Positions 1-8,687 of a DNA stretch of 64,000 bases are shown here, piece by piece. The translations under genes were made by a program, and so were the position numbers. Under the pieces are notes generated by a model. It did no database searches. It saw only the letters and a list, made by a program, of their open reading frames with translations, and was not told the origin of the DNA. Position 1 is the stretch's first letter. Every line of letters begins with the position of its first letter. Source of the DNA: Primorskyibacter marinus (GTDB taxonomy: Bacteria > Pseudomonadota > Alphaproteobacteria > Rhodobacterales > Rhodobacteraceae); assembly GCF_003313245.1 (NCBI RefSeq), contig NZ_QJSD01000001.1:744001-808000 (forward strand), in the 5' to 3' direction.

Positions 1-67
1 CCGCGCGGATCAGAAGTCGGACACGTTAGCGCCAGACATATAGCACCAGAAACCCCCTCACACATCG
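1..67. other. Window edge, non-coding
   Basis: No coding signal is visible in this short stretch downstream of the citramalate synthase gene. It contains GTTAGCGCC at 25-33, which matches the left half of the palindrome found upstream of enolase (GTTAGCGCTAAC), but the right half is degenerate. I do not call it a site. Confidence 0.4.
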
Positions 68-1678
68 TCACACCGCATCCCGGATCAGCTTCCACCGCAC
101 CGCATCCAGCAATGCCTCGAACGAGGCGTCTACGATGTTTGCGCTGACCCCCACCGTGGACCAGCGCCGCCCCTGCCCGTCCTGACTGTCGATGATGACG
201 CGCGTCACGGCCTCGGTGCCGCCCTGGGTGATGCGCACCTTGAAATCGACCAGCCCCATATCGGCCAGAACAGCCGAATACTGCCCCAGATCCTTGACCA
301 GCGCCTGCCACAAAGCATTCACCGGACCGCGATCCATACCGCTGGCATCCATCGACTCGCTGACCGACTGGCGCTTTTCACCATCGACTTTCACGACCAC
401 CACAGCCTCGGACAGCGAGACCATCTTGTCATACTTGTTCTTGCGCCGCTCCACCGTCACCCGGTAGCGTTTGACCTCGAAAAATTCCGCCATCAGCCCC
501 AGCTCGTCCCGCGCCAACAGCTCGAAACTGGCCTGCGCGGTGTCATAGGAATAGCCCTCGGATTCCCGCGCCTTGATCCGGTCAAGGATCCGCGCCAGTG
601 CCGGATCACCAACAGCAACCTCCAGCCCCGCCTCTGCCAGACGCCGCCGCAGGTTCGACTGCCCCGCCTGGTTCGACATCGGGATCACCCGCCTGTTGCC
701 GACCTCGCCGGGATCAATATGCTCATAGGTCGTGGGATCCTTGAGGATCGCGCTGGCGTGCAGCCCCGCCTTATGCGCAAAGGCCGAAGACCCAACATAG
801 GGTGCCTGTTTCCACGGCACCCGGTTGAGGATATCGTCCAGCATCCGGCTGACCTTGGTCAAGCCTTCCAGCGCCTCAAGGCTGACCCCGGTCTGAAACC
901 GGCTGGCATAGGGCTCTTTCAACAGCAGCGTCGGGATCAGCGAGGTCAGATTGGCATTGCCGCAGCGTTCGCCCAATCCGTTCAGCGTGCCCTGAATCTG
1001 CCTTGCCCCCGCCAGCACCGCCGCCAGAGACCCCGCCACGGCGTTTTCCGTATCATTATGGGTGTGAATGCCCAGACGCGCGCCGGGAATGCCCGCGGCA
1101 ATCACCTCGCGCACGGCCCGTGCAATCTCATCCGGCAGCGTTCCGCCATTGGTATCGCACAGCACGATCCAGCGCGCGCCAGCCTTTAGCGCCGCGCGCA
1201 GGCAGTCCAGCGCATAAGCAGGGTCGGATTTGTACCCGTCAAAGAAATGCTCGGCGTCGAAAAGCGCCTCGCGCCCCTGCGACACCAGATGCGCGATCGA
1301 GGCGCGGATATTCTCGACATTCTCTTCCAGCGAGATGCCCAGCGCGGTGCGCACATGAAATTCGTGGCTCTTGCCCACCAGACAGACAGAGGGCGTGCCC
1401 GCATTCATCACCCCCGCCAATACCTCGTCATTGGCGGCAGAGCGTCCGGCCCGCTTGGTCATGCCAAAGGCCACCAACATGGCCCGCATCCCCGGCACCT
1501 CATCAAAAAACGCGCTGTCCGTGGGATTGGCCCCCGGCCAGCCCCCCTCGACATGGTCCAGCCCCAACCCATCCAACGCCGCCGCAATCCGCAACTTCTC
1601 GGCGGTCGAGAATTGCACCCCCTGCGTCTGCTGCCCATCGCGCAAGGTGGTGTCGTAGAGATAAAGGCGTTCGGTCAT
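68..1678 (-). CDS. cimA: Citramalate synthase (CimA, LeuA-like family)
   Basis: Condenses pyruvate with acetyl-CoA to (R)-citramalate, the entry to the threonine-independent isoleucine route. The 536-residue protein opens with a DRE-TIM aldolase domain: YDTTLRDGQQ holds the catalytic Arg13-Asp14, and HTHND at about 205-209 supplies the metal-binding histidines. The C-terminal region (about 400-525) looks like the LeuA allosteric/dimer domain, which binds the end product in this family. Length fits the CimA/2-isopropylmalate-synthase-related clade better than classical LeuA or homocitrate synthase. It lies 130 bp downstream of cysS on the same strand, possibly co-transcribed. The exact substrate is inferred from overall similarity; 2-isopropylmalate synthase is the main alternative. 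Confidence 0.9.
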   Translation of the reverse strand: MTERLYLYDTTLRDGQQTQGVQFSTAEKLRIAAALDGLGLDHVEGGWPGANPTDSAFFDEVPGMRAMLVAFGMTKRAGRSAANDEVLAGVMNAGTPSVCLVGKSHEFHVRTALGISLEENVENIRASIAHLVSQGREALFDAEHFFDGYKSDPAYALDCLRAALKAGARWIVLCDTNGGTLPDEIARAVREVIAAGIPGARLGIHTHNDTENAVAGSLAAVLAGARQIQGTLNGLGERCGNANLTSLIPTLLLKEPYASRFQTGVSLEALEGLTKVSRMLDDILNRVPWKQAPYVGSSAFAHKAGLHASAILKDPTTYEHIDPGEVGNRRVIPMSNQAGQSNLRRRLAEAGLEVAVGDPALARILDRIKARESEGYSYDTAQASFELLARDELGLMAEFFEVKRYRVTVERRKNKYDKMVSLSEAVVVVKVDGEKRQSVSESMDASGMDRGPVNALWQALVKDLGQYSAVLADMGLVDFKVRITQGGTEAVTRVIIDSQDGQGRRWSTVGVSANIVDASFEALLDAVRWKLIRDAV

Positions 1679-1808
1679 CTTACGCGCCCCTTGTGTGACA
1701 AAGGCAGCTTTGGATTGAGGGAACGGGCCGTCGGTGGCTGCCCTTGGTTTGCAAGATTAATTGCAGTCAACTTTGATTGTGCCTTTCCGTATACAAACAG
1801 CTCGACCA

Positions 1809-3200
1809 CTACAGGGCCTCCAATTTCTTAGGATCGAAATCAGCCGTCTTTTCCCACGCCATGTTTCCCGCATGGGTATCCATCGGTTTCACTCCGGCGG
1901 ACCGCAGGATGTCCCTAATTCTATCGGCCTCGGCAAAATCTTTACTTTGGCGCGCATCACGTCTTGCCAACATAAGCGCGATTATTTTGTCGTCATGGCT
2001 TTCTTGGATTGCAACCCAGCCCCCCAAATCCTGCCCTAAAAGGCCAAGCATACCCGCCCCGGCCTTCAGAGCCGGGGCCTCTTGGTTCGACGCCAAACGG
2101 TGCAGTTCAGCGATAGCACCAGCGGTGTTCAAGTCATCCGCAACCGCCGCCAACAAAGCTTCGGGAACTTCCCCAGCGACAGCGTCTTTGGTCAGCGCGC
2201 GCCATTTAGAAAGCGTTGCCTTCGCGTCGCTCGTCTTCTCTGCCGTCCAGTCCATCGGCTTGCGGTAATGCGTAGACAGCATGACAAAGCGGATCACCTC
2301 GCCCGGAATGCCTTGGTCCAGCAGGTCGCGGACGGTGAAGAAATTGCCCAGCGACTTGGACATCTTCTTGCCTTCGACCTGAAGCATTTCGTTATGCATC
2401 CAGACCTTCGCGAAATCGCCGGACGGGTGCGCGCAGCGGCTTTGCGCGATCTCGTTCTCGTGGTGCGGGAACATCAGGTCGTTGCCGCCGCCATGGATGT
2501 CGAAGCTCTCGCCCAGCAGTTCGAACGACATGGCGGAGCATTCGATATGCCAGCCCGGTCGCCCCCGGCCCCACGGGCTGTCCCAACCGGGCAGATCGTC
2601 CGAGGACGGCTTCCACAGCACGAAATCCATCGGGTTGCGCTTGTAGGGCGCGACCTCGACCCGCGCGCCCGCGATCATGTCATCGACCGTCCGGCCCGAC
2701 AGCTTGCCGTATTCCGCATAGCTTTCGACAGCGAACAGCACATGCCCTTCCGCCTCATAGGCGTGGTCCATGGCGATCAGCCCCTCGATCATCGAAATCA
2801 TCTGCGGAATGAAGTCGGTCGCGCGGGGCTCCTGATCGGGACGCAATGCGCCAAGCGCGTCCATGTCCTGATGATACCAGTCGATCGTCTCGTCCGAGCG
2901 TTGCTGGACCAGCTCTTCCAGCGTGCCCTCGGCTCCGGCCTCTTTGCGGGCCAACGCGGTGGCGTTTATCTTGTCATCCACATCGGTGAAATTGCGCACA
3001 TAGGTGACGTGATCGTCGCCGTAGACATGCCGCAGCAGCCGGTTGAGGACATCGAAGACCAGCACGGGCCGCGCATTGCCCAGATGGGCGCGATCATAGA
3101 CAGTAGGCCCGCAGACATACATGCGCACGTTGTCCGGATCGATGGGCGTGAACACCTCTTTCGAGCGTGTCCTGGTGTTGTAAAGCTTGATCGTCGTCAT
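1809..3200 (-). CDS. cysS: Cysteinyl-tRNA synthetase
   Basis: Charges tRNA-Cys with cysteine in the cytoplasm. The 463-residue length is close to the E. coli enzyme. Visible class I signatures are CGPTVYD with the zinc-binding Cys30, the HIGH-type box HLGN at 39-42, and KKMSKSLGN in the second half. The zinc-site segment WHIECSAMS and the [14 protein letters not shown] stretch are also present, all typical of CysS. The ATG start follows the usual family N-terminus (short lead, then the LYNTRTR segment). Upstream lies a 397-bp region without a supported gene. Confidence 0.97.
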   Translation of the reverse strand: MTTIKLYNTRTRSKEVFTPIDPDNVRMYVCGPTVYDRAHLGNARPVLVFDVLNRLLRHVYGDDHVTYVRNFTDVDDKINATALARKEAGAEGTLEELVQQRSDETIDWYHQDMDALGALRPDQEPRATDFIPQMISMIEGLIAMDHAYEAEGHVLFAVESYAEYGKLSGRTVDDMIAGARVEVAPYKRNPMDFVLWKPSSDDLPGWDSPWGRGRPGWHIECSAMSFELLGESFDIHGGGNDLMFPHHENEIAQSRCAHPSGDFAKVWMHNEMLQVEGKKMSKSLGNFFTVRDLLDQGIPGEVIRFVMLSTHYRKPMDWTAEKTSDAKATLSKWRALTKDAVAGEVPEALLAAVADDLNTAGAIAELHRLASNQEAPALKAGAGMLGLLGQDLGGWVAIQESHDDKIIALMLARRDARQSKDFAEADRIRDILRSAGVKPMDTHAGNMAWEKTADFDPKKLEAL

Positions 3201-3597
3201 GTCATCCTCGCGCGCGGGTCCGCGGCGGGCTTAGCAACTTCGGATCATGGAGGAAACAGAAGAACGGCCCGCCGAGCGTGTCAGCCGGTGGTAATGTGTC
3301 CGCAAATACAGATCGCCGTTTTCATGGGATAGCCAATAGCCGAATGCCGCGCGGCGTGCAAAACAATTCGCATTCCGCAAGGCACCGGGTCCTTGCGGCC
3401 CGGTGCGGGTTTCGCCGGATCGGCCACCGCTGTCCATCATCCTTGCCCCGTCGCGAAAATCTTGATGACGCTGGTTTCGGCCGTTGTCTGACGCGTCAAC
3501 CCGGTATCTCCCCCATCACAGGAATCGCGCCGTGCGGCAGAGCCGTTGGCTGTCTCGGCTGACATGCGCTGCTTTCGTTTGACTTGAGTGTTCAGAA
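3201..3597. other. Intergenic region, no supported gene
   Basis: Holds the presumed cysS promoter (minus strand) and the promoter of the MmcQ/YjbR gene (plus strand). A minus-strand frame of about 69 codons (3231-3440) is open but shows no recognisable domain and no clear ribosome site, so it is not called. No RNA gene or repeat was recognised. Confidence 0.5.
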
Positions 3598-3966
3598 ATG
3601 CTGCCGCATGATCAGAACATGACACGCGAGATCGTCAACCGCATATGTGCCGCCCTGCCCGGTGCTGAGGTGTCCGACCCCTGGGGCGGCGGGCATAATG
3701 CGTGGAAAGTAGGTGGCAAGATGTTCGCCTGTATCGGTGCGATGGATCAGGGTGTGTCGGTCAAGACCGCCGATACCGACAGCGCGCAATTCCTGATCGA
3801 GATGGGCCGTGCCGAACGCGCGCCCTATTTCCACCGCTCTTGGGTGATGGTGCCCTGGGGGCTGGCGGAAGAGGATGAGTTGCGCGATCGGCTGACCACG
3901 TCCTACGATCTGATTCGTTCGAAACTGCCAAAGAAAGTTCAGGCGGCGCTGACTGACAAAGATTGA
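3598..3966 (+). CDS. MmcQ/YjbR family protein
   Basis: A 122-residue cytoplasmic protein of the MmcQ/YjbR (CyaY-like fold) family, whose biochemical role is not established; members are thought to bind DNA. The visible family pattern is a start helix (TREIVNRICAALPGAE), then WGGGHNAWKVGGKMFACIG, and a C-terminal W-x-MVPWG-LAEEDELRDRLTTSYDLIRSKLPKK. The first ATG is used here; a second in-frame ATG seven codons later (3619), just before TREIVN, is an equally good start. It heads a run of small plus-strand genes and is followed after about 70 bp by the PEP-mutase-like gene. Confidence 0.85.
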   Translation: MLPHDQNMTREIVNRICAALPGAEVSDPWGGGHNAWKVGGKMFACIGAMDQGVSVKTADTDSAQFLIEMGRAERAPYFHRSWVMVPWGLAEEDELRDRLTTSYDLIRSKLPKKVQAALTDKD

Positions 3967-4037
3967 CAGCACAACCGCCTCAAAGCCCACTTGCGGAGAT
4001 TGCCAAAGCGACTTCCCCGAACCGAAAGGCCCCCGCC

Positions 4038-4865
4038 ATGCGCCACGATCCCGGCCCCGCCTTCCGTGCCCTGCATGTGCCCGGTGATCCCTTCATTCTG
4101 GCCAACGCCTGGGACATCGGCAGCGCGCGCATGTTGGCCGCCATGGGTGCGCAAGCCATTGGCACTTCTTCGGCCGCACATGCCTTCACCCTGGGCAAGC
4201 CCGATGGGGGACAGATCAGCCGCGACGAGGCGCTGGCCCATGCGGCGGATCTGGTGTCGGCGACCAGCCTTCCGGTCTCGGGCGATTTCGAGAATGGCTT
4301 TGGCGATGCGCCCGAAGACTGCGCAGATACCGTGCGCCTGTCCGCCGAAGCGGGCCTTGCCGGCCTGTCGATAGAGGATGCTGCGCCGCCGGATGCCGCC
4401 GCCTATCCCGCTGATCTCGCAGCCGAACGTATCCGCGCGGCAAGTGCCGCCGCACGCGCCTTGCCGCGCGACATGGTACTGGTGGCCCGCGCCGACGGGG
4501 TGATGAACGGCCAATACGACTTGGACGAAGCCCTGCGCCGGATCGCCGCGTTCGAGGAAGCGGGTGCCGATTGCGTCTATATTCCACTACCACCCCGTTT
4601 TACCGACCTTGGACGGATCTGCGCCACAACGCGCCTGCCGGTAAACGCACTGGTCGCTGGGCCGTTCACTGCGCGGTCGCGGGCAGAGTTCGCGGCCGCA
4701 GGTGTTGCGCGCCTATCGCTTGGCTCCGCGCTTGCCCGCGCCACCCACCGCGTGATCCACAACGCCGCCGCCGAGATGTTCGGCAAAGGCAGTTTTGCCA
4801 GCCTTGGGCAAAGCATCGCGGGCCCCGAGGTTGACGCGTTGTTGACCAAGGGCGCGCACGGATGA
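4038..4865 (+). CDS. Isocitrate lyase / PEP mutase superfamily protein
   Basis: A 275-residue TIM-barrel enzyme of the PEP mutase/isocitrate lyase superfamily, which makes or breaks C-C or P-C bonds next to a carboxylate. Visible elements are FILANAWDIGSARML near the N-terminus, AIGTSSAAHAFTLG, and the active-site strand SGDFENGFGD, where other members have D-x-D-x-G-Y-G. The family's lysine-cysteine loop of true isocitrate lyase (KKCGH) is absent, so isocitrate lyase is excluded. Oxaloacetate decarboxylase or carboxyphosphonoenolpyruvate-mutase-like activity is possible; substrate unknown. I chose the ATG preceding RHDPGPAFRAL; the frame is open further upstream without family sequence. Its stop overlaps the next start (ATGA), so the two are translationally coupled. 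Confidence 0.85.
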   Translation: MRHDPGPAFRALHVPGDPFILANAWDIGSARMLAAMGAQAIGTSSAAHAFTLGKPDGGQISRDEALAHAADLVSATSLPVSGDFENGFGDAPEDCADTVRLSAEAGLAGLSIEDAAPPDAAAYPADLAAERIRAASAAARALPRDMVLVARADGVMNGQYDLDEALRRIAAFEEAGADCVYIPLPPRFTDLGRICATTRLPVNALVAGPFTARSRAEFAAAGVARLSLGSALARATHRVIHNAAAEMFGKGSFASLGQSIAGPEVDALLTKGAHG

Positions 4866-5212
4866 GCACACCCGTGTCGTCAATTCGCAACCTTGGCCCA
4901 GCTGTGGAGGAGGCCTGCACGCGGGCGGGCATCCGGTCCGCTGAAGAACTGCGCGAACTCGGCGCGCATGAAGGATACCGCCGCATGCTACTTTGCGGAA
5001 CACGCCCGCATTTCATCGGCTATTACGTCCTGCATATGGCGCTTCAGGGGCGCCCCTGGAACGATTGCAAGGGCAAGGAAAAAGAAACGCTGCGCACCCG
5101 GTTCGATCAACTCAAATCCGAAGTTTCGCACAGCACAGACAAAGGCCGGTCCACGCTGGAGGCCGCTCTGGACGCCATCGGAGTGATTGAGCGCCCCAAA
5201 CGCCCGTCCTGA
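4862..5212 (+). CDS. Stand-alone TfoX/Sxy C-terminal domain protein
   Basis: A 116-residue protein matching the TfoX/Sxy C-terminal domain. The family pattern seen is IRNLGPAVEEACTRAGI, then SAEELRELGAHEGYRRML, a helix with YYVLHMALQGRPWND, and a charged tail. In Gammaproteobacteria the full-length protein is a competence co-regulator; here the N-terminal TfoX domain is absent, so that role cannot be assumed. The helix-hairpin-helix-like LGP and LGA turns suggest nucleic-acid or protein contacts. The start overlaps the stop of the PEP-mutase-like gene (ATGA). Function is unknown. Confidence 0.85.
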   Translation: MSTPVSSIRNLGPAVEEACTRAGIRSAEELRELGAHEGYRRMLLCGTRPHFIGYYVLHMALQGRPWNDCKGKEKETLRTRFDQLKSEVSHSTDKGRSTLEAALDAIGVIERPKRPS

Positions 5213-5295
5213 CAGCGGCGGGTCACGACGGGAACAATCGGACGTGACGGCGCGTTCTTTTGGCAAGAGCAACACAGCCGAAAGGACCACCCATC

Positions 5296-5469
5296 ATGGA
5301 TTTTGTCCGCATCATCATCGCCATCATCCTGCCGCCACTGGGCGTCTTTTTGCAGGTCGGGATCGGCAAGCATTTCTGGATCAATATCCTGCTGACGATT
5401 CTCGGTTATATCCCCGGCATCGTGCATGCTGTCTGGGTTATCGCCAAGAAGGGTCCGACGACCGCATGA
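5296..5469 (+). CDS. YqaE/Pmp3 family small membrane protein
   Basis: A 57-residue hydrophobic peptide with the Pmp3/YqaE layout: IIIAIILPPLGVFLQVGIG, then FWINILLTILGYIPGIVHAVWVI, and a short lysine tail. Two membrane helices are evident and the LPPLGVFLQVG signature is the family hallmark. Homologues influence membrane potential and salt stress in yeast and plants; the bacterial role is unclear. The ATG start matches the family N-terminus (MDFVRI). The stop overlaps the next start (ATGA), coupling it to a DUF4112 gene. Confidence 0.92.
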   Translation: MDFVRIIIAIILPPLGVFLQVGIGKHFWINILLTILGYIPGIVHAVWVIAKKGPTTA

Positions 5470-5885
5470 GTCATATGCCAGCGTCTCCATTGGCGGCAAA
5501 GGACCAGCGCGCTGCTGACAAGGCAGAGGCGATGGCCCACCGTATGGACAGCGCCTTTCGGGTTCCGCTGACGCCGATCCGTCTGGGCTGGGACAGCATC
5601 CTGGGGCTGATACCCGGCGTCGGAGACACGCTGACACTGGCCCCTGCCGTCTATATCATGCATCTCGCACATCGCAGCGGCGCGCCGAAACCCACGTTAA
5701 CCCGTATGGCCATCAACTCGGGCGTGGACTGGTTGATCGGACTTGTCCCGCTATTGGGCGACGTGCTGGATGTGGGATACAAGTCCAACATCCGCAATGC
5801 AGCACTTTTGCGCGCACATGTGGAGGCGAAGCATGGCCCGGCCAGCGCCGACGCACCCCGCATGGCGCAGACCGACACGCTCTGA
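5466..5885 (+). CDS. DUF4112 domain-containing membrane protein
   Basis: A 139-residue protein with the DUF4112 pattern: MDSAFRVPLTPIRLGWDSILGLIPGVGDTLT near residue 30-60, followed by hydrophobic helices and INSGVDWLIGLVPLLGDVLDVGYKSN. The paired GLIPGVGD and GLVPLLGD motifs look like repeated re-entrant or helix-breaking segments. Function is unknown in this family. Its ATG overlaps the stop of the Pmp3-like gene. It ends about 35 bp before a hairpin that terminates the convergent ndk gene. Confidence 0.88.
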   Translation: MSHMPASPLAAKDQRAADKAEAMAHRMDSAFRVPLTPIRLGWDSILGLIPGVGDTLTLAPAVYIMHLAHRSGAPKPTLTRMAINSGVDWLIGLVPLLGDVLDVGYKSNIRNAALLRAHVEAKHGPASADAPRMAQTDTL

Positions 5886-5920
5886 ACCGTCAAAATAGGG
5901 TCATTGTCCGTGACAAACGA

Positions 5921-5949
5921 AAAGGGCCGCTCCTGTGGGGCGGCCCTTT
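5921..5949 (-). terminator. Rho-independent terminator of ndk
   Basis: Stem AAAGGGCCG/CGGCCCTTT with an 11-nt loop. On the minus strand it is followed by TTTTCGTTTG, so it fits termination of ndk. It may also serve the convergent DUF4112 gene. Confidence 0.8.
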
Positions 5950-5971
5950 CGGTAACTTATAACTACCGGCT

Positions 5972-6394
5972 TTAGCCGACCAGTTCGAGGCCCGAGAAGA
6001 AATATGCGATCTCGACAGCCGCTGTTTCCGGCGCGTCCGACCCGTGGACGGAGTTCTCGCCAACCGATTCAGCGAATTCAGCGCGCACAGTGCCCGCAGC
6101 CGCATCCGCCGGGTTGGTGGCACCCATCACTTCGCGGTTCTTCGCGATGGCGCCGTCACCTTCCAGCACCTGCACGACGACAGGCTCGGACGCCATGAAT
6201 TCGCACAGCTCGTCGTAGAACGGACGTTCGGCATGGACAGCGTAGAACACGCCGGCCTGTTCTTTGGTCAGCTTGATGCGCTTCTGCGCGACGATGCGCA
6301 GCCCTGCTTCCTCGAACTTGGCGTTGATCTTGCCGGTCAGGTTCCGCTTGGTCGCGTCAGGTTTGATGATCGAAAGTGTGCGCTCTGTGGCCAT
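5972..6394 (-). CDS. ndk: Nucleoside diphosphate kinase
   Basis: Transfers the gamma phosphate of ATP to nucleoside diphosphates through a phosphohistidine intermediate. The 140-residue length is standard. Visible motifs are the N-terminal [15 protein letters not shown], the Kpn-loop region, [18 protein letters not shown], and the active-site NSVHGSD with its catalytic histidine. It is transcribed alone, divergent from an ABC-F gene across about 200 bp, with a terminator just after the stop. Confidence 0.98.
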   Translation of the reverse strand: MATERTLSIIKPDATKRNLTGKINAKFEEAGLRIVAQKRIKLTKEQAGVFYAVHAERPFYDELCEFMASEPVVVQVLEGDGAIAKNREVMGATNPADAAAGTVRAEFAESVGENSVHGSDAPETAAVEIAYFFSGLELVG

Positions 6395-6594
6395 GTGTCT
6401 TGCTCCTGTTCAAAGCCAAGGCAATACGCCCGGCCCTTGTAAATGCGCGGCTGCGATAGCACGCGTCCAAGCGGTTGGAAAGGGCGGCAATTGGGTGTGT
6501 CGTCACGTCCAATCCGCAACCTGTGGGCAGATTCCGGCGCATCAGGGTCAAGAATCGCGTCGCACCCGTCAAACGGCTCTGCTATGGGGCTGGG

Positions 6595-8451
6595 ATGTTG
6601 AAGATTCAGGACATCACCTATTCGGCCGAAGGCCGCCCCCTGTTCGAGGGTGCCTCAGCGACGATACCCGACGGCCACAAGGTGGGTCTTGTCGGGGCCA
6701 ACGGCGCGGGCAAAACCACGCTTTTCAAGCTCATCCGCGGCGAATTGGTGCTGGAGGGCGGCAGCCTTTCACTGCCCTCGCGCGCCCGCATCGGCGGTGT
6801 TGCACAAGAGGTTCCCGCTTCGGACACTTCACTGCTGGACACGGTGCTGGAGGCGGATACCGAACGCGCCAGCCTGATGGCCGCCGCAGAAACCGCCACT
6901 GACGGTACGAAAATCGCCGAAATCCAGACCCGACTTGCCGATATCGACGCCTGGAGCGCCGAAGCGCGCGCCGCGTCGATCCTCAAGGGTCTGGGCTTTG
7001 ACGACGCCGAACAGCGTATGCCATGTTCGGATTTCTCGGGCGGCTGGCGGATGCGCGTGGCGCTGGCCGGCGTGCTGTTTGCACGGCCCGATCTGCTGCT
7101 TTTGGACGAGCCGACCAACTATCTTGACCTCGAAGGCGCGCTTTGGCTGGAAAGCTATCTGGCACGCTACCCGCATACGGTCATTATCATCTCGCATGAT
7201 CGCGGATTGCTGAATCGCGCCGTCGGCAGCATCCTGCATCTCGAAGATCGCGGCCTGACCTTCTATCAAGGCCCCTACGATCAATTCGCCCGCCAACGGG
7301 CCGAACAGCGCGCGCAGGCCAGTGCCATTGCCAAGAAGCAGGCCGCCCGCGTCGCGCATCTGCAAAAATTCGTCGACCGGTTCCGCGCCAAGGCCTCCAA
7401 GGCCAAGCAGGCACAGGCCCGGTTGAAGATGATCGACAAGATCGACATGGTCACCCCGCCCGAGGAAGCCGCCCGTGCCGTGTTCACTTTCCCGCAGCCA
7501 AAGGAACTGTCGCCGCCGATCATCCGGATCGAGGATGGTGCCACCGGCTATGGCGGCCCGCCGGTTCTGTCACGCTTGAACCTGCGCATCGATCAGGATG
7601 ACCGCATCGCGCTTCTGGGCAAAAACGGTCAGGGCAAATCGACCCTTGCGAAACTTTTGTCGGACCGCCTTGCCCTGACCGCAGGCACCGTCACACGGTC
7701 GTCAAAACTGCGCATCGGCTATTTCGCCCAGCATCAGGTGGACGAGCTTCACCTCGATGAAACACCCCTGCAACATCTGCGGTCCGCCCTGCCCGACCTG
7801 ATGCCGCCCAAACTGCGCGCGCGTCTTGCAGGCTTCGGCCTTGGCGCGGATCAGGCCGAAACACCCGTGGCGCGGCTGTCGGGTGGACAAAAGGCGCGCC
7901 TGTCGCTGCTTCTCGCCACGCTCGACGCGCCGCATCTGCTGATCCTCGACGAACCGACCAACCACCTCGACATTGCCAGCCGCGAAGCCTTGGTCGAGGC
8001 GCTCACCGAGTATTCCGGCGCGGTGATCCTGGTCAGCCACGACATGCACCTGCTGTCGATGGTCGCCGACCGGCTCTGGCTTGTCTCGGAGGGCACGGTC
8101 AAACCCTACGAGGACGATCTCGACGCCTATCGCCGCCTGCTGCTGTCTGGCGACAAACCCGCCAAACCGGCAAAACCCGCAGCTTCAAAACCCAAACGCG
8201 CGCCGCGCGAGACCGTTCTGACCCTGCGCGCCGAGGTCCGCAAATGCGAAGAGCGGCTGGAGAAACTCCAGCAAATGCAGACCAAGCTGTCCGAAAAACT
8301 GGCCGATCCCAAACTCTACGAAGACCACATGGCCTCTGATCTTGCCGTCTGGAACGGAAAATTCGCAGAGGTGGAAAAGGCGCTCGCCCGCGCCGAATCC
8401 CTTTGGCTCGCCGCGCAAGAGAAACTCGAATCCACCAACCAGCGCGCCTGA
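6595..8451 (+). CDS. ABC-F family ATPase (YheS/Uup-like)
   Basis: A 618-residue soluble tandem ATPase of the ABC-F group, which act on ribosomes rather than as transporters. The first cassette has Walker A GANGAGKTT, the degenerate signature DFSGGWRMRVALA and Walker B LLLLDEPTNYLDLE. A linker rich in Lys/Ala/Gln (KKQAARVAHLQKFVDRFRAK) corresponds to the tRNA-interaction arm. The second cassette has GKNGQGKST, LSGGQKARLSL and LLILDEPTNHLDI. A charged C-terminal coiled coil follows (about 555-615). There are no membrane segments. The frame is open 40 codons upstream, but the family N-terminus (MLKIQDITYS) fixes this ATG. YheS is the closest type by eye. Confidence 0.93.
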   Translation: MLKIQDITYSAEGRPLFEGASATIPDGHKVGLVGANGAGKTTLFKLIRGELVLEGGSLSLPSRARIGGVAQEVPASDTSLLDTVLEADTERASLMAAAETATDGTKIAEIQTRLADIDAWSAEARAASILKGLGFDDAEQRMPCSDFSGGWRMRVALAGVLFARPDLLLLDEPTNYLDLEGALWLESYLARYPHTVIIISHDRGLLNRAVGSILHLEDRGLTFYQGPYDQFARQRAEQRAQASAIAKKQAARVAHLQKFVDRFRAKASKAKQAQARLKMIDKIDMVTPPEEAARAVFTFPQPKELSPPIIRIEDGATGYGGPPVLSRLNLRIDQDDRIALLGKNGQGKSTLAKLLSDRLALTAGTVTRSSKLRIGYFAQHQVDELHLDETPLQHLRSALPDLMPPKLRARLAGFGLGADQAETPVARLSGGQKARLSLLLATLDAPHLLILDEPTNHLDIASREALVEALTEYSGAVILVSHDMHLLSMVADRLWLVSEGTVKPYEDDLDAYRRLLLSGDKPAKPAKPAASKPKRAPRETVLTLRAEVRKCEERLEKLQQMQTKLSEKLADPKLYEDHMASDLAVWNGKFAEVEKALARAESLWLAAQEKLESTNQRA

Positions 8452-8458
8452 TCCTTCC

Positions 8459-8480
8459 TTCTTCTTGGCAAAAATACTCC
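8459..8480. repeat. 22-nt intergenic repeat, copy 1
   Basis: The 22-nt stretch is identical to the reverse complement of 18820-18841. It sits 7 nt past the stop of the ABC-F gene and is followed by a GC hairpin (stem 8488-8495/8500-8507, loop CTGG). I recall such gene-end elements as abundant in Roseobacter genomes; their role is not known to me. Confidence 0.8.
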
Positions 8481-8514
8481 GGGGAGCGCGAGGGGCTGGC
8501 CCCTCGCTCCGCCC

Positions 8515-8652
8515 TCAACCCGCCACGCCGCCCCCCCCCCCCGAACAGGCGCTGACAAAATACCGCTCTGGCAGCATGACCAAGGCGGCCCCGTGCATAG
8601 GCCGCATCTGAATGATCTGCACGCCGCCGGCATCCGCACTGTAAAACGCCAC
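8515..8652 (-). CDS. Possible 45-aa minus-strand ORF ending in a poly-G run
   Basis: Reading the minus strand from a GTG gives 45 codons that look protein-like (VAFYSADAGGVQIIQMRP, then HGAALVMLPERYFVSACSG), followed by five glycines, VAG and TGA. AAGG lies just before the GTG, closer than usual. Twelve consecutive C bases on the plus strand (8531-8542) encode the glycine run. No known family is recognised and the interval also serves as leader of the MarC gene, so this is tentative. Confidence 0.25.
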   Translation of the reverse strand: MAFYSADAGGVQIIQMRPMHGAALVMLPERYFVSACSGGGGGVAG

Positions 8653-8687
8653 TTGCCTTCGACGCCGTCTCGTGATCGCAATACCCG

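Noticed and set aside
3231-3440. 69-codon minus-strand ORF upstream of cysS
   Set aside because: No domain, no clear ribosome site; composition like the surrounding non-coding DNA.
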